DNA from: Nymphaea colorata | Taxonomy: Eukaryota > Streptophyta > Magnoliopsida > Nymphaeales > Nymphaeaceae | Reading direction: 5' to 3' | Length of the DNA stretch: 64,000 nucleotides | Assembly: GCF_008831285.2 (NCBI RefSeq) | Contig: NC_045144.1 | Span: 14,311,858 to 14,375,857, forward strand | Shown here: one piece after another, positions 1 to 11,787 of the stretch | Numbering within the stretch: position 1 is the first letter of the stretch | Layout: each line of letters begins with the position of its first letter | Program-made: the position numbers and the translations under genes | The notes under the pieces: generated by a model | Databases searched by the model: none | What the model was told of the DNA's origin: nothing | Seen by the model: the letters and a program-made list of their open reading frames with translations, nothing else

Positions 1-1319
1 CCCGGTGCCCTTACCAGGGGTAATCAACCTAATGACTATGTTTATCATTGATGCATTTTGTTTTAACTTAAACATTTTTTTGATTCTATATGTGGTGTAG
101 AAAAATATTGAAAGTTTGATGTTTCAAACTTTCGAAAAGACACTTCAAGAGTTGCTTGAGAATGTGAAATATTTTGGAGAAAACAAAAATTGAAAAATAT
201 CATTTGGAAAACTTGAGAGACCATTTTGAAGTCATTTTAGTGTTCTCTTAAGACTTTTAAGTAGGTTTGAGATTTTACTCTAATTCAGTTACCACCTACT
301 TAGAGCTTCATCTCAACTTCCTTAAGTTCTTATAGAGATGTGATTGTGCTCATTTGTGATATTAAGTGAATGTGAATACATGGATGCATTCATTCTATAT
401 GATTGGAAGATAATAATGCATTCATACCATGACATTCATATAAAGTCATTCCTACCATAACACATATCTAAGAATTTTGTTTTTATAATTATTGTATATA
501 ATAAAGAAAAGTTTTTGAAAGGGGATTGAGATTGTATACCATCAAACATGATTCCAATATTGGATCATTACTTGGTTTGTGGTCTTAATAAAGTCGGTAA
601 ATAAAAGGATCATGAGAGGAGAATTTTAAAAAGAATACAAGAGATAAAACACTCTTCTGAAAAAAAAAGAGAGAGATAGAGAAAGACATGCATATATGTG
701 TACATACCATCACATATACACATATATGAAAGCTTATGAGAAAAAGATGTATTGATTTTAAGAGAAAGAGAGGTTTTAGAGAAAAAGAAAAATATATACA
801 TACGCATATATGAATATGTATAAGAAATTTTGTAAGGAAAGATATTTATCTTGGAAAGAGGAATAAAATATTCGAAAGAGAGGAAATAGAGCACATGTGC
901 ATACACATTCATGCGCATATGAAAATTTGTAAAATAGAAAGTGAAAGCATAGAGAGAGAAAGATAGAGGGATCATCATGTGTGCATAGATGTATATAACA
1001 TGTATATACATACATATTTTCATAAGATTAGAAATCAAGGAATAACTTAAAATTACCAACTTCATGTTTAATGTGGGCCGGAGGGAAGCTTGGATTTATG
1101 CAAGAGTCTAAGCTAGGTCCCTAAGGCCGTATTAGAAGGTTTTTTTTTTTTAAATGTTTTGGAAAATATAATTTATATGTAAACATAGAATGTTATTACT
1201 TAGTTTGTTACAAGGGATACATTTCTTCCACCATTGGGTATGTAAGAAAAAACAAGCAATATAACGAGGCATTCGTTAGAGTTCCTAATTGGGTGATTAA
1301 GAAGGAAACTAGCGCCAAA

Positions 1320-1985
1320 ATGACATGCAAATGCATATTAACATGTACATTTTATGCTCCCAATGCACTTGAGCATAGCCTCTTGTCTCTAAAAAAAAGA
1401 GATTGAGTGCTATCTCCTTTGGCCATGGGGAGATGAAGATGAGAGGAAAATGAAGAAAGAAAAACAATGCTATATCTAATAAAAGAGAAAACATGATTCA
1501 ATCATAAAATGAAAGATCATCTCACCTTTGTATGCTCCCAGTGCACTGGAGCATAACCTCTTGTCTCTAAAAAAAAGAGATGAGTGCTATCTTCTTTAGC
1601 CATTGGGAGATGAAAGTGAGAAGAAAATGAAGAAAGAAAAACAATGCTATATTTAATAAAAGTGAAAACATGATTCAATCATGAAATGAAAGATCATCTC
1701 ATCTTTGCATGTTTCCAGTATACTGGAGCATAGTCTCTTGTCTCTCTAAAAAAAAAAGAGAGATTGAATGTTATCTCCTTTGGCCATGGGGAGATGAAGG
1801 TGAGAAGAAGCTGAAGAAAGAAAAACAATGGTGCTATCTCCCAGTGCACTTGAGCATAGCCTCTTGTCATCTCATATTTACATGCTCTCGGTGCACTTGA
1901 GCATAGTTCTTGTCTCTAAAAAAAAGAGATTGAGTGCTATTTCCTTTGGCCATGGAGAGATGAAGATGATAAGAAAATGAAGACA
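1320..1985. repeat. Four to five tandem ~180-bp units inside LTR1
   Basis: The units share a block reading roughly tgctcccagtgcacttgagc, then a short hairpin (tctct, A-run, agaga), then ggccatggggagatgaag and a purine-rich tail. Copies begin near 1352, 1529, 1708, 1837 and 1885, the last ones shortened. The same unit recurs four times in the LTR at 53413-56936, so the array belongs to this LTR family and is not a local accident. Confidence 0.8.
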
Positions 1986-2274
1986 GAAAGATGTGAGATA
2001 TTGATTATATACCTCTAGAGAATAATTTAGGGAGGATGAACACCTTAGGTCCTAGACTTTCTTAAGTTGAAGCTCCAAAATGGTGAAGTTGTGGCCTCCA
2101 AGAGAGTTGTGATTTGATGAAGCTCGCTCCCAAGTGTTGGAGAAGGAGAGAGAGAGAGTGAGAATGGGAGAGAAAGAAGGCAATGGAGGAAGAAGACTAA
2201 AATTTTTAAGTCTTCAAGTGAAGATTTGCAAGAACTTTTGCTAGCTCTCACCCAAGAGAGAGGAAAATGGGAGG

Positions 2275-2285
2275 TATTTATAAAT
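2275..2285 (-). promoter_or_regulatory. TATA box of LTR1
   Basis: The minus strand reads ATTTATAAATA in a C-rich setting. The cognate positions in the two other Tat-type LTRs read CTATAAATA (56179-56187) and CTATATAAA (24941-24949). Conservation of a TATA motif at the same place in three LTRs supports its being the LTR core promoter. U3 would then be about 560 bp here, followed by a very long R-U5. Confidence 0.6.
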
Positions 2286-2542
2286 GATTTTGAAGCCAAA
2301 ACCCAAAATTCATTTTTTTTTGAAATTTTATAACATTTTCATCTGAATTTCAAATAATTTTGAATTATTTTGAAAAAGAAATGGTTTGAAGTGGGTATGA
2401 TTGACCATTAGACTGCAAAAAATATTTTCTGATGTGGGCAAGGCCATTGCCCACCCAAAAGGACCAAAACCGCCCCCCTAAAGGGGTGGTTTTTCTTTTG
2501 TCAAAGGGTGGAGGGGGAAGGGGGGGTCATGCCCGATGCCGC

Positions 2543-2626
2543 GCGACCACGACACGCGCGGTCGCACGATCGTTCGATCGTGCGATAATGATGCGCGATC
2601 ATTCGATCACGCGATGCCGACGCGTG
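2543..2626. other. CpG-dense cluster of short palindromes in the U3 of LTR1
   Basis: Three inverted repeats sit side by side in otherwise AT-rich DNA: GCGACC/GGTCGC arms at 2543-2565, a 20-bp perfect palindrome with a 2-nt centre at 2564-2583 (GCACGATCG arms), and CACGCG/CGCGTG arms at 2608-2626. They lie upstream of the TATA box in LTR orientation, where enhancer elements would sit. The LTR at 53.4 kb has no such cluster and carries a 67-bp repeat array in its U3 instead. Confidence 0.7.
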
Positions 2627-2845
2627 ATCACAATTAATTAATTTTTTTTAAGTTCAAATTGAATGTTGTTATTTTAGTTAAAATAGAGACCTTAAACCAT
2701 GGTCCATGCACGCGCGACGCTCAAATGTTGTCGTTTCGAACTTAATTGGGTTTGAAATGCTTGATTTGGATCTAATCAGTGGTTTTGGATCTAATTTGGA
2801 TCCAAAAATTAGATTTTGGGCTTGGAAGAATTTGTGGTGATTACA

Positions 2846-3780
2846 GCCCCAAATCCCCTGTTGTCACTCTGTCAAAGACTCAAAGAGGGTGAATAATGAA
2901 AAAAGGAAGATTGATTGAGCACATCATGAGCTGGGTTTGACTTCTCTGATCATGATAAAAGACTAGGTAGTTCTATGCTCCCCTACTATGAAAGAGAGTT
3001 TTTTTTTTTTTTTACTTCTCTTATCATGATGAAAGACTAGTGAATGAACAACTCTTATTGAAAGTACTCTAGATAGAACTAAATACCAACATTGAAGTAC
3101 AACATTCAAGAAAATAAACCACGAAACTAGGACTGAAGTATCATTTATTTGAAGGAAAACTCCAATATATAATTGATCAAGTTAAAATAGCCAGGCAGTT
3201 GAAAACCTCCTCCCAAGAAATAAGAAGAGCTTCATGGTGTGAAATTACTATAACCTTTCATAGTGACCCAAACAGAGATGCCCAGTAGGCCTTCCATCAA
3301 GGTTGTAGAGGTAAGATCATGATTGAATACTTTGAACAATTATCATTCATAGTATTTGGACCCTGTTATAAAAACATTCAAATGAAAACCCAAATTTTGG
3401 TAAGCCATTGTAATCATGCTGATGTTGCATAAGGCTAGAGATTCTTATTGTGAATTTCAACGGGTTGGTGAACTGAAATTGAATCTATCATCCTCTATAG
3501 ATAAGTCAAGTGAACTTAATGATAAGGCTAAAAAGGATCACAATAAAAATCTTTTCTTATCTATTGTAAATTAAAATTGTAAAAAGAGAGACCCAACACA
3601 TTGGAAAATCTCCTCAATATTTGGGCATGTGGAGTTGAATATCTTTTAATAAGATTCACTCTTCTCGTGGTGAGAGAAAATGAGAGAAGAGAGGGCTAAG
3701 CTGGAGCATTATCTCTGAACCATGTCATGCATGTGTTTTTCCTCGTTGTACTCTTTCATTTTCTATTTTTCATTTTAATA
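2846..3780. other. Unassigned stretch between LTR1 and a copia primer site
   Basis: I see no gene here. The G-rich start (2846-2863) may be a polypurine tract belonging to LTR1. A ~26-bp direct repeat containing tcatgat(a/g)aaagactag occurs near 2943 and 3016. The right end, just before the primer site at 3781, must hold the 5' LTR end of the copia element. I could not find a matching copy of it beyond the 3' end of that element, so the LTR limits are not defined. Confidence 0.4.
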
Positions 3781-3792
3781 TGGTATCAAAGC
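3781..3792 (+). other. Primer binding site of the copia element
   Basis: TGGTATCAAAGC is the common plant copia primer site complementary to the 3' end of initiator tRNA-Met, here with one change from the usual TGGTATCAGAGC. Confidence 0.75.
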
Positions 3793-3895
3793 TTTAGCAA
3801 GGTGGCTATTTTGTTGCTTGTTGTGGAGGTTGACTGCATGTGCTTTCTTCTAGTCACTCTCTTGTGGTTTTCCTAGGAGCTTTTCTTTTAGCAAT

Positions 3896-4989
3896 ATGGT
3901 AGCTTCAGATTGGCTCTTACCTGCCAACTATGCATTCCATCTACTCTTCAAGCTCCATTAAACCTTCAACATTTTTGAATGTCAAGTTGAATGCCAAAAA
4001 TTTTTATTGTGGGAGTCTTAGTTTACTCCCCTTTTGAAAACATAGGATTTATACAACTTCATTGATGGCACCAAGCTGTGCCCTCCTTAATGTATTACTA
4101 AAATATTGCTGATAAAAACCCAGAGTATACTGCCTAAGTACGTCATGATCAATTTATATTGAGCTGGCTGATCTCATCCTTGACAAAATTAGTTCATGCT
4201 CAAGTCATGGGACTAATGACCTCTTGTGAGGTTTGGAATGCTTTGATGCTGACCACTCAAGATCTCAAGTCATGCAGTTAAAAAAACAATTGCGGATACT
4301 CAAAAAGGGACTTCTAAACCTGTCAATGAATAAGATCAGATTATGCACATCATGTGAGGGCTTCCAACTGCATATGCTGCTTTTAAAAGTTTAGTCTCTA
4401 CACGAGTTAATCCTTCACTCTCACTGACCTGCATGGTCTACTTATTGTTCAAGAGACATGACTCACAAACCAAAAAAATCATTTGATGTCTCTATTCTTG
4501 CTGCTGGTAATGTGGCACAACATTGTTTTCAACCTAAGGGTACATACTTTAAATAAGGAGGAGGTAATTTCTATCATGAACATGGACACTCTAAATGAAG
4601 GCATAGTGGGGGACAATAAGATAATAATCCAAGCCACTCGCTAGAACTTGTTTTTAATCACATGCATGAAGGTGCAAAAAAAAAAAAAAAAACAAAACAG
4701 TGGCAATAATGAAAATGACGATTTCCATCCTTTAGCTCTACATATTGTTAATGACAATAGTTGGTTCCCAAATTTAGGAACGAGCCACCACATCATTAAT
4801 AGCTTACAAGGCCTGTCATTGCACAAGTCAAATTCCCACAATGATGCTATTAAAGTTAGAAACAGTTATAGTTCTCACACATCTTTTGATATGGCTTCGC
4901 ATGCTCCCCAAATGATCCACAATCTCCTAACTGTTAACAAGTTTTTTGGAGACAACAAGGATATATTTGAATTTTATTTTGGCGAGTGA
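3896..4989 (+). pseudogene. copia gag and protease remains
   Basis: An ATG at 3896 opens a gag-like reading that soon shifts frame. The peptide FLNVKLNAKNFY near 3975 matches the usual copia gag opening (LNVKL...NF). From about 4750 the protease block reads DNSWFPNLGTSHHI, where the family has W-x-D-S-G-A-[ST]-HH. The catalytic Asp-Ser-Gly is gone, so the protease is dead. The following stretch ending near 4985 (APQMIHNLLTVNKFF) matches the segment linking protease to the integrase pre-domain. Confidence 0.75.
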
Positions 4990-5871
4990 GGTTTGGTTAA
5001 GAACCAACAAGGCGGTGTTGTACGGTGAATGCACTTCTCTTGATTGGTGGCAAGAGAGGCTAAGACATGTCACATTTCTCATAGTGAAAAACATGACTCA
5101 GTAGTTTGTTTTTGTGTGCTTTGAATTTTTGTTAATGAAGGCAATATTTGTGATGCATGTCTATGCAGCAAATCTCATACACCACTTTTTGCTAATTTTG
5201 TTTATGAAGCTAACGAAACATCTTGAAATAACTTGTTTTAATGTTTATGGACCTCTACCCATTCCAAGTTTAGACAGATAAAAATACTAATTATTTTTTG
5301 TGGATCATTATTCTAAATATATGTAATTGTATTTGCTTGAAAACAAGTTAGATGTTGAGCATTGCTTCAAATTGCTTAGAGCCAAGGCAAAAGTATTTTT
5401 AAACAAAAAAATTAAATATTCCAAATCAAATCATGGACGCAAATTTTTTACTACCAAATTTTTTCTTAAAAAAGTGGAATTTAACAAAGAATTTTGTGTC
5501 CCTACACTCATGAACACAATGACTTTGTTGAAAGAAGACATTGCATGGCTGTTAAAAAAAAACTTTACTCTTATGAAGCACGCTGATATGCCATCTCACT
5601 TCTGCATATGCTTTAAGTACAATTGCTTATTCATGATTAAGATCAACATAACATCTTCTGCCATTTCAAATTCTAAGTATCCTTTTGATATGTTTTTTTG
5701 ACATTCACCAGTCTTCAATCCTTACAAGTGTTTATATGTAGTGCACACCTATTCCTTGAACTATCAAAAAGTACAAACTTAAGTATAAATTCAAACAACA
5801 TAGGTTTCTTGGATATTCTGATGTTCACAAGGATTGCATTTGTCTTGGTTTAGGCACCAAGACAATAATTG
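4990..5871 (+). pseudogene. copia integrase remains
   Basis: The open stretch 5327-5698 contains blocks typical of copia integrase, such as LDVEHCFKLLRAK, SNHGRKFFTTKFF and the C-terminal PFDMFF. The Asp in the second catalytic block (usually SDHGxEF) reads SNHGRKF, and a frameshift after KEFCVPT destroys the region with the catalytic Glu. The reading continues into HKDCICLGLGTKT and breaks exactly where the LINE begins at 5872. Confidence 0.75.
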
Positions 5872-7739
5872 TCAAACATTTTCTTTCAAGTGACCTAAAA
5901 TGGAAGGTGCTTATAGGAGCATTAATTTTTAGATACTCCAAACATTGGGAGATGCACACAACATCTAAGGAATTAATTGTGAAAGCATGAGCTGTTGATG
6001 GAAGAGGTGTCCAATGCCTGGATTATTATTTAAACTTAGATGGGTCAGAGCTTGTTTACATTAATGGAACAAAACTGGTTTAGAAAGGATTGGTGTCACT
6101 ATTAACATACTTTACAAAAGTTGTCTAAGCTGCAAAACACAAGTAGCCTTTAAGGAAGGAACATGTGCATGCAGATTTAACAATGGCTTTGGCATAAGAA
6201 GAGATAATGTCAAAGTAAAATGCTCAGATTAAATGAATACAAGAGGGGGATGAAAACAACATATTTTATGTTCTTTATGTAGAGCAAAATGAGAAATAAT
6301 TATATATTTGAAATTGAAACAAATGAAGATTTCTTTGATTACCGTATATCAATTCAAAGTGCTTGTTCTAATAATTTCAAAAGGAGAATTGTACTGGTAC
6401 TCTCCCAAATGATATATGGTAGGTTGAAACAGTGTCTATGGAGGAAATGCAAAACTCCCCCATTTTAGACAAGGAAATTTCTTGGGCTGTGATGGGAGCA
6501 AGCTCAAACAGTTTGCTTGGTCCAGATGCGTTTCCTAATGCCTTTTCCAAAGGCATTAGGACAGAGTAGGCACGGACATGACACAAGCTATTCGAGAATT
6601 TTTTGTGAAAGGAAACCTAGTAAAAAAGGTAAGATGCACTCATATGGTATTAATTCCAAAGAAAGGAAATTCAAGATGTATTTAAGATTTCAGGTCCATG
6701 GCTCTCATGAACAACATACTCAAGTTCATATATATAGGTCTATATGGTCTTGCAAATGAAGTGTATTCTTGATAAGCTGATTCCTAGTAAGTAGAATGTG
6801 TTAATTTTTCATCGGTGTGATTGTGAAGTAGTCACTAACACCTTTTGTTAGCCCACAAGATAATTCACTCAATGTCAAGAGCAAGGACTGGCAGCATATG
6901 AGCCAAAATTGATTTGTCAAAGGTGTAGATTGAGATTTCTTTAAGGTTTCTCTGATTCATTTGGGGTTTCATCCAATTTAGATTGATAGAGTAATGAATA
7001 CAGTGATGACAACCTCGTGCATGATGCTTACTAATGGGAAGAAAGGCAAAATTTTTTGAAATCTCTAGAGGGTTGAGGTAAGGTGATCCTCTATCCTTGT
7101 ATAGTAATGAAATTTTTTATACGATATCTTAAAGGCAAAAAGGAGAGAGAATATTATGCTACCGTAGTCCGGCAGGGGTGTGCCAAGGGTAGCGTCAATT
7201 ATGTAGTGGGTGTGTATTACTATTTACAAGGTGACGATGAACTCTTTATATAATATGCCCACTACTTTAGAAAACTTTTGTGGTAGAGATGGTGCAAAAG
7301 TTAATGAAGAGAAAACTATGTTTTCATTTTCAACTTGAGGAGGTTGAGGATAAATAGTTTGAATGGATGGAAAGTGTCATGCTGTTGTCCCTAATCAGCT
7401 TTATGTGGCAGACTAAGATAAGGAAAATAAATATTTTATCATATGTGCGCAAGCTTCACTTGATAAAGTATGTTTTGAATGCTCGACCATATATTGGTTT
7501 TTAAATGGCATGGGTCACAATTAAAGGGTTGCAAGATTTCATAATAAAATTTGTGGCCATTTGATACTCGATAACGGAGTACTATCTCTTGCTGTTCTTT
7601 CTCTGCTTTAAGAGTAGGAGATGGTTTGATTATTTGTAATGTTATTTTTTTTTTATGTTCAAACATTCTTTATCCTTTCGTTCTTTGTTAAATAAATGAA
7701 AGGGGAATTCACCATCTCACTTTCGGCAAAAAAAAAAAA
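5872..7739 (+). mobile_element. 5'-truncated LINE (non-LTR retrotransposon)
   Basis: Reverse-transcriptase blocks are recognisable despite stops: SSNSLLGPDAFPNAF and EFFVKGNLV near 6500-6610, SRGLR(stop)GDPLSL near 7065-7100, and ARPYIGF near 7485. The element ends in an A-run at 7728-7739. It is flanked by aagacaataattg (5859-5871) and aagactgttaattg (7738-7751), which look like a diverged target-site duplication. Joining the flanks resumes the copia reading on either side. The LINE lacks its 5' part and endonuclease, as is usual for incomplete reverse transcription. Confidence 0.8.
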
Positions 7740-7751
7740 GACTGTTAATTG

Positions 7752-9545
7752 AAATATAATGTTTAATGAATGTCGGTTTCCCTTTCTTGAAGAAAAACCT
7801 AAATAGCATACTCAAGACTCAACATGAGTTTGTATTTCTATGCCTTACCAATGCCACACTCCCTAGATTTGTTAGTCCTTGCTAAACCTAGTCATTTTGA
7901 ACGAACCAGTCAAGAACATGAAAATCAACATGACCACCCCAATGAACCTATTGAATAGTCTTCATCACCTCTATCATCTATGACTTCTATTTGAACCCAC
8001 CATATGGTGACAAGTTCATAAGACAGAACACGGACCCAAGGTATATCACTTCACTCTCATCATTTTTCTACGGTCCTTACTACTAGTAATGATGATATAA
8101 AACTTAAAATCTATCACCAAGCCATAAAACATACTAAATGGAGATGGATAAATAACTTGAAGCTCTTCAGTGCAACAACATGCGGACCTTGTGCTTTCTC
8201 TAGGGCATCTAGTCATTGGGTAATAAATCTGTCTACAAAGTAAGCAGTAGTTGATGGCACCCTTGAAAAATATAAACACGTTTGGTTGCAAAGATGTATG
8301 ATCAAATAGGAGTGGATTACTTTTGATACATTTAACCCTGTGGTTAAGTCTGCTACCATACATACTATGTGGTCTCTTGTTGTTACACATGGATGAAGTA
8401 TTTAATAATTGGATGTTAAGAATGTTTTCTTGAATGGTATTTTACAAAACACATCTACATGGAACAACCACTGGGTTACTAGGATCCTTGCATACCATTA
8501 TACGTGTGTCACCTTTGGAAAATTTTTATGGGCATAAGCAGGCTCCACTAGCCTAGTACTAGAGTTGAGCTCTTTAATTCATGTTGGGTTTGAAGTTGCT
8601 TCCGTAAACACATCCTTATTTATTCTTAATCAAGGCCAACTCAAAATTTAGATGATAGTCTTATTGATGACATTCTCATTATAAGGACATAAAATTCACA
8701 CCCGCCCTTAATCAGAAGTTTTCTCTAAAAGATCTTGGGCTATTAAATTTTTTCCGTGAAGTGCAGGCTACTAAGACTCCCACTGGCCTCTTGGGATCAC
8801 AACACAAATATTCTCTTGACCTTCTATGCCACATGGAAGGAGCTAGCTGATTTGGACTCCCAATGCCCACATCTACGGCCTTGGTTTAGGTTGGTGTTCC
8901 ATTTCAAGATCGCACTTATATTGACAAACTAATTGGAGCTCGTCAATACTTGTCCTGGCCCTAGCTCTCATGGCTTAGCCTATGCTATGAAGAAAGCATG
9001 TCAGTTCATATGGCCTCCTACTGGTGAACAATAGACTACAGTGAAATGCATATTGTGTTATCTTAAAGCTACTTTGCATTATGGTATGCTCATTTAGCCT
9101 AGTGTGGTTAGGCTTTCATGCCTATGCAGATGCTGATTGGGCTGGCTGACCAAATAATTGCAAATCTACTGATGCATATCTTATCTTTCTTGGGAAAAAA
9201 TTGATCTCTTGGAGCTCTAAAAAGCAACCCACAATCGCTTGGTTCCCTTCTAAATCTGATCATAGAGTGATTGCTAACATGGCTTTTAAGGCTGTATGGT
9301 TACAATACCTTCTTCATGATTTGGGAACTTCCAATGTGCACATACCTATTATCTGGTGTGATAATGTTAGTGCACATATAAGTTGGCAAATTCAGTTTAT
9401 CATCACAAAAGCAAGCATGATGAAATTAATTTACATTTGTGTTTGTCATGTGTTGTCAACTCATCAGCTTGTTGACTCTTTCACCAAATCCCTTGCCATT
9501 GATCATGGATCTAAAATAGATGTTCTTCCGGGCCCATTGAGCTAG
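7752..9545 (+). pseudogene. copia reverse transcriptase and RNase H remains
   Basis: After the LINE the copia reading resumes with NIMFNEC. The reverse-transcriptase blocks include WITFDTFNPVVKSATIHT near 8310-8365 (family: ID[YF]xETFSPVVKxxTIR) and the LIDDILI active-site block at 8660-8683, which still has both Asp residues. The open stretch 9201-9545 is the RNase H end: ISWSSKKQPT, then WCDNVSAHIS and QLVDSFTKSL. The intact copy would use D and E in these blocks. Several stops and shifts lie upstream, so no full enzyme is encoded. Confidence 0.8.
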
Positions 9546-9619
9546 GGGCTAGAGGAATGTCAGAATAACATAATCAAATGAAGTTCTGGATTTTGGTGAA
9601 CCAAGTATAGCCATGTTGA

Positions 9620-10000
9620 ACCTGGATCACATGGGCTGGAGATGCTCACAATTTTGACAATATGTTGAAGATTGATATCATAATTGGAGAAGCTGACTAT
9701 GTCCTTGAGGGAGGCCTGAACGAAAGAATTCTACATAAACAAGATGTTGATAATGTAACCATCAGCCGACTTAGAGCTGAAGGATGCCCCCCGGTATGTG
9801 AACCATATGCTGCCAATTAGATACTTCTGCCGTCTGTCGCCTTTGTTTTGACAATAGCTAGGAAGTCTGGCTTAAGGATCCGAGTGCTACTGGGTAAGAG
9901 CAATTTTTCACTAGGGAAATTTATGCCCGTGGCGTTACAAGAACAGTTGGAAGGATGTCTTGGGCACACACACACACACACAGACTGCCTGCCCAATTGA
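9620..10000 (+). pseudogene. Unrecognised coding-like relic
   Basis: One frame is open from 9620 to 9817 (66 codons), meets a single TAG at 9818, and stays open in the same frame to 9997. Composition is balanced and unlike the flanking AT-rich DNA. Peptide pieces include KIDIIIGEADYVLEGGLNER, TISRLRAEGCPPVCEPYAAN and SGLRIRVLLGKSNFSLGKF. Strong donor-like words occur inside (CCG|GTATGT at 9794 and GG|GTAAGAG at 9894), so it may be one or more exons of a broken host gene rather than one exon. I do not recognise the family. It begins just after the copia 3' end, so the copia insertion may have severed it. Confidence 0.4.
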
Positions 10001-11468
10001 TGTTTTTAATTTCTAATTCTGTTTTAAACTGATTACTAACCAGGCCACTCCTAAGATATAATTAGTCTAGAGTTATTGGCCTACACGATCTTTATTGGAG
10101 TTTTGGGAAAAAGCCAAACAAAAGCACCGCCAATTTAGAGAGATAAGAGACAGTTCTTGTATCTCTAGCTCTTTAGCCCTGTCATCGATCCACATAAGAA
10201 TTGCACTTATTTCTGGCAATAGCGCTTTCACTTGGCCCACATCCGGTTAGTGATTTGTCAGCCATGCCTTATCTTATTTTAGCTTCCTGCAAGCAGGTAT
10301 GGACTGACTACCCTTTTGGCACATGGAATCATATTGGAACCAATATCTACTTTTCGCATAGATATCCCAATAAGCGACAGATCAAATTAATGACAGTGAC
10401 ATTTGAGAGGCTGATGATGAAAGCTTTAACAAAGCACCCTCCATCCAATCTGAATCACCCTCCATCCAATCTGAATCTGGAAGGTCAGCTTTAACAAAAA
10501 GAAAAAAATCAGAGCCCACCGATTTATAATAACTAATCAATTACGGGTTGGTATTAGATGTTTTTACTGAATTTGATGGCCATCCGGGTTTAGTTGCATG
10601 TAAGATTTCGTTACATGCAAAATTTCTTACAGGTTTACAATTTCTAATTTAAACTTGAATTTGACTAAACAACATTTTCCGATCATCACATATAACGATG
10701 GTTTTTTCCTATCTGAAGAATATGATCCACTGACATCAGTACCGGTTTCCTTCTCACAATAAAAGCTCCAAAGGAAGGGAAAAGGGACATGGTTTCTCTC
10801 TCTTTTGTCAGCATATATCACTGTATTGAAGGGCTTACTTTGGATCCGCTAAAGATGTTATTATTATGCCGAAATAGGCTTATTACTCCATTTCTGGAAT
10901 TCATCTTCCACTAAAATGGTGGCATTATATATATATATATAAATATGTATCTCAAAAGCATAAACAGACAATCATTTCGTTACGATCCCAAAGTAGGTAA
11001 GTTCACACTTACAAAGCCGCTATTAACCCAACCTTTGGAGTCCACTTTCAAATGTTAGCCTCGAGTTTGAAGCCTGTCATCTTGGAACATGTGAAATCTT
11101 GCGGTTTCTCATATAGTCGTGTTAGCTGAGAAGTGCTTATTCTTTGTTATGAAGCAAGAAAGTAGGTTACCATCCTTCTGCTCAGCGTGGTTACGCTGCT
11201 ACCGACCAGTCAAGGGCTCCCACTTGAGGTTTTGCCAAAAGGTGGCGCAACTAAAAACGATCTTCTCAAAGGATAAACTAAGAGCTGTAAGCATGACAAT
11301 ATTGTTCATTTGTTTAAGCAAGAAAGTAACAATGAAGGGATTAATTAAGGCCTGCATTTATGGGGGAAAAAGTGCAACGAGCTATTTCTTGAGCAGGCAG
11401 CAAGGCGTTACTTCATTTCAAATATTCCAAGAAAAAAATGGTTGAACATAAATTCGTCATGTATGGAA
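10001..11468. other. Intergenic, no supported gene
   Basis: The stretch 10201-10310 is open on the plus strand and ends at a donor-like CAG|GTATGG, so it could be a further exon of the relic at 9.6-10.0 kb, but nothing identifies it. Elsewhere I see only short AT tracts, such as a small (TA)n near 10925, and no transposon domains. Confidence 0.3.
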
Positions 11469-11787
11469 TAGGGATGTAAACGGTTCATATTCAGGTTCAA
11501 CCTTGATTCTGCCTTATGTAATCAGATTCATAATGTTTGGATTCGTATTGCGACCCCATTCTTTTAAACTCTACAAGATCCAACGTTTATATATATTTAA
11601 CCGGCCGGGTCCTATTTTATCATATTCAAGTCAGATATTGGACTCGGATTCAAATATGGTTATAAAACTACTCACAAGTTCGTATCTAATTAGTAGTTTG
11701 ATCAAAATTTCTCTGCCAGACCCGTCTAAATGAATTTAAAACTGTAACCGTAGTTGCATATATATAGTCGATCCATTTGCATCCCTA
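11469..11787. mobile_element. hAT-type MITE
   Basis: The left end TAGGGATGTAAACGG is repeated in inverse at the right end (GTAGGGATGCAAATGG on the other strand), giving imperfect terminal inverted repeats of about 18 bp around 319 bp of non-coding DNA. TAGGGATG-type ends are typical of small plant hAT derivatives. I could not find a clear 8-bp target duplication, so the exact ends are approximate. Confidence 0.55.

Larger units (their letters stand above)
1..2845 (-). mobile_element. Long LTR (LTR1) of a Ty3/gypsy Tat-type element, cut by the window edge
   Basis: This stretch aligns almost end to end with the LTR at 53413-56936: the same opening block around the word gtaatcaacc, the same inner repeats, the same TATA region and the same terminus. 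The LTR runs on the minus strand and starts with TGTAATCACC at 2845. To its right lies a G-rich tract (2846-2863) that resembles a polypurine tract, so this may be the 3' LTR of an element whose body to the right has been lost. A solo LTR is the other option. It carries no protein gene, and the open frames inside it are repeat noise. Confidence 0.85.
3781..9557 (+). mobile_element. Degraded Ty1/copia retrotransposon, interrupted by a LINE
   Basis: Copia domains appear in the usual order on the plus strand: primer site TGGTATCAAAGC (3781-3792, initiator tRNA-Met type), gag, protease, integrase, reverse transcriptase with the LIDDILI motif near 8660, and RNase H ending at 9543. A purine tract GGGGCTAGAGGAA (9545-9557) follows, with TGTCAG as the possible start of the 3' LTR. 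Frames change many times and key residues are lost, so this is an old, dead copy. The 5.8-kb span includes about 1.9 kb of inserted LINE. Confidence 0.85.

Noticed and set aside
610-1065. A 151-codon minus-strand open frame and its overlapping neighbour
   Set aside because: It lies wholly in LTR1, is rich in Phe/Ile/Tyr from AT-rich repeats, and shows no conserved motif. The cognate region of LTR2 does not keep the frame intact.
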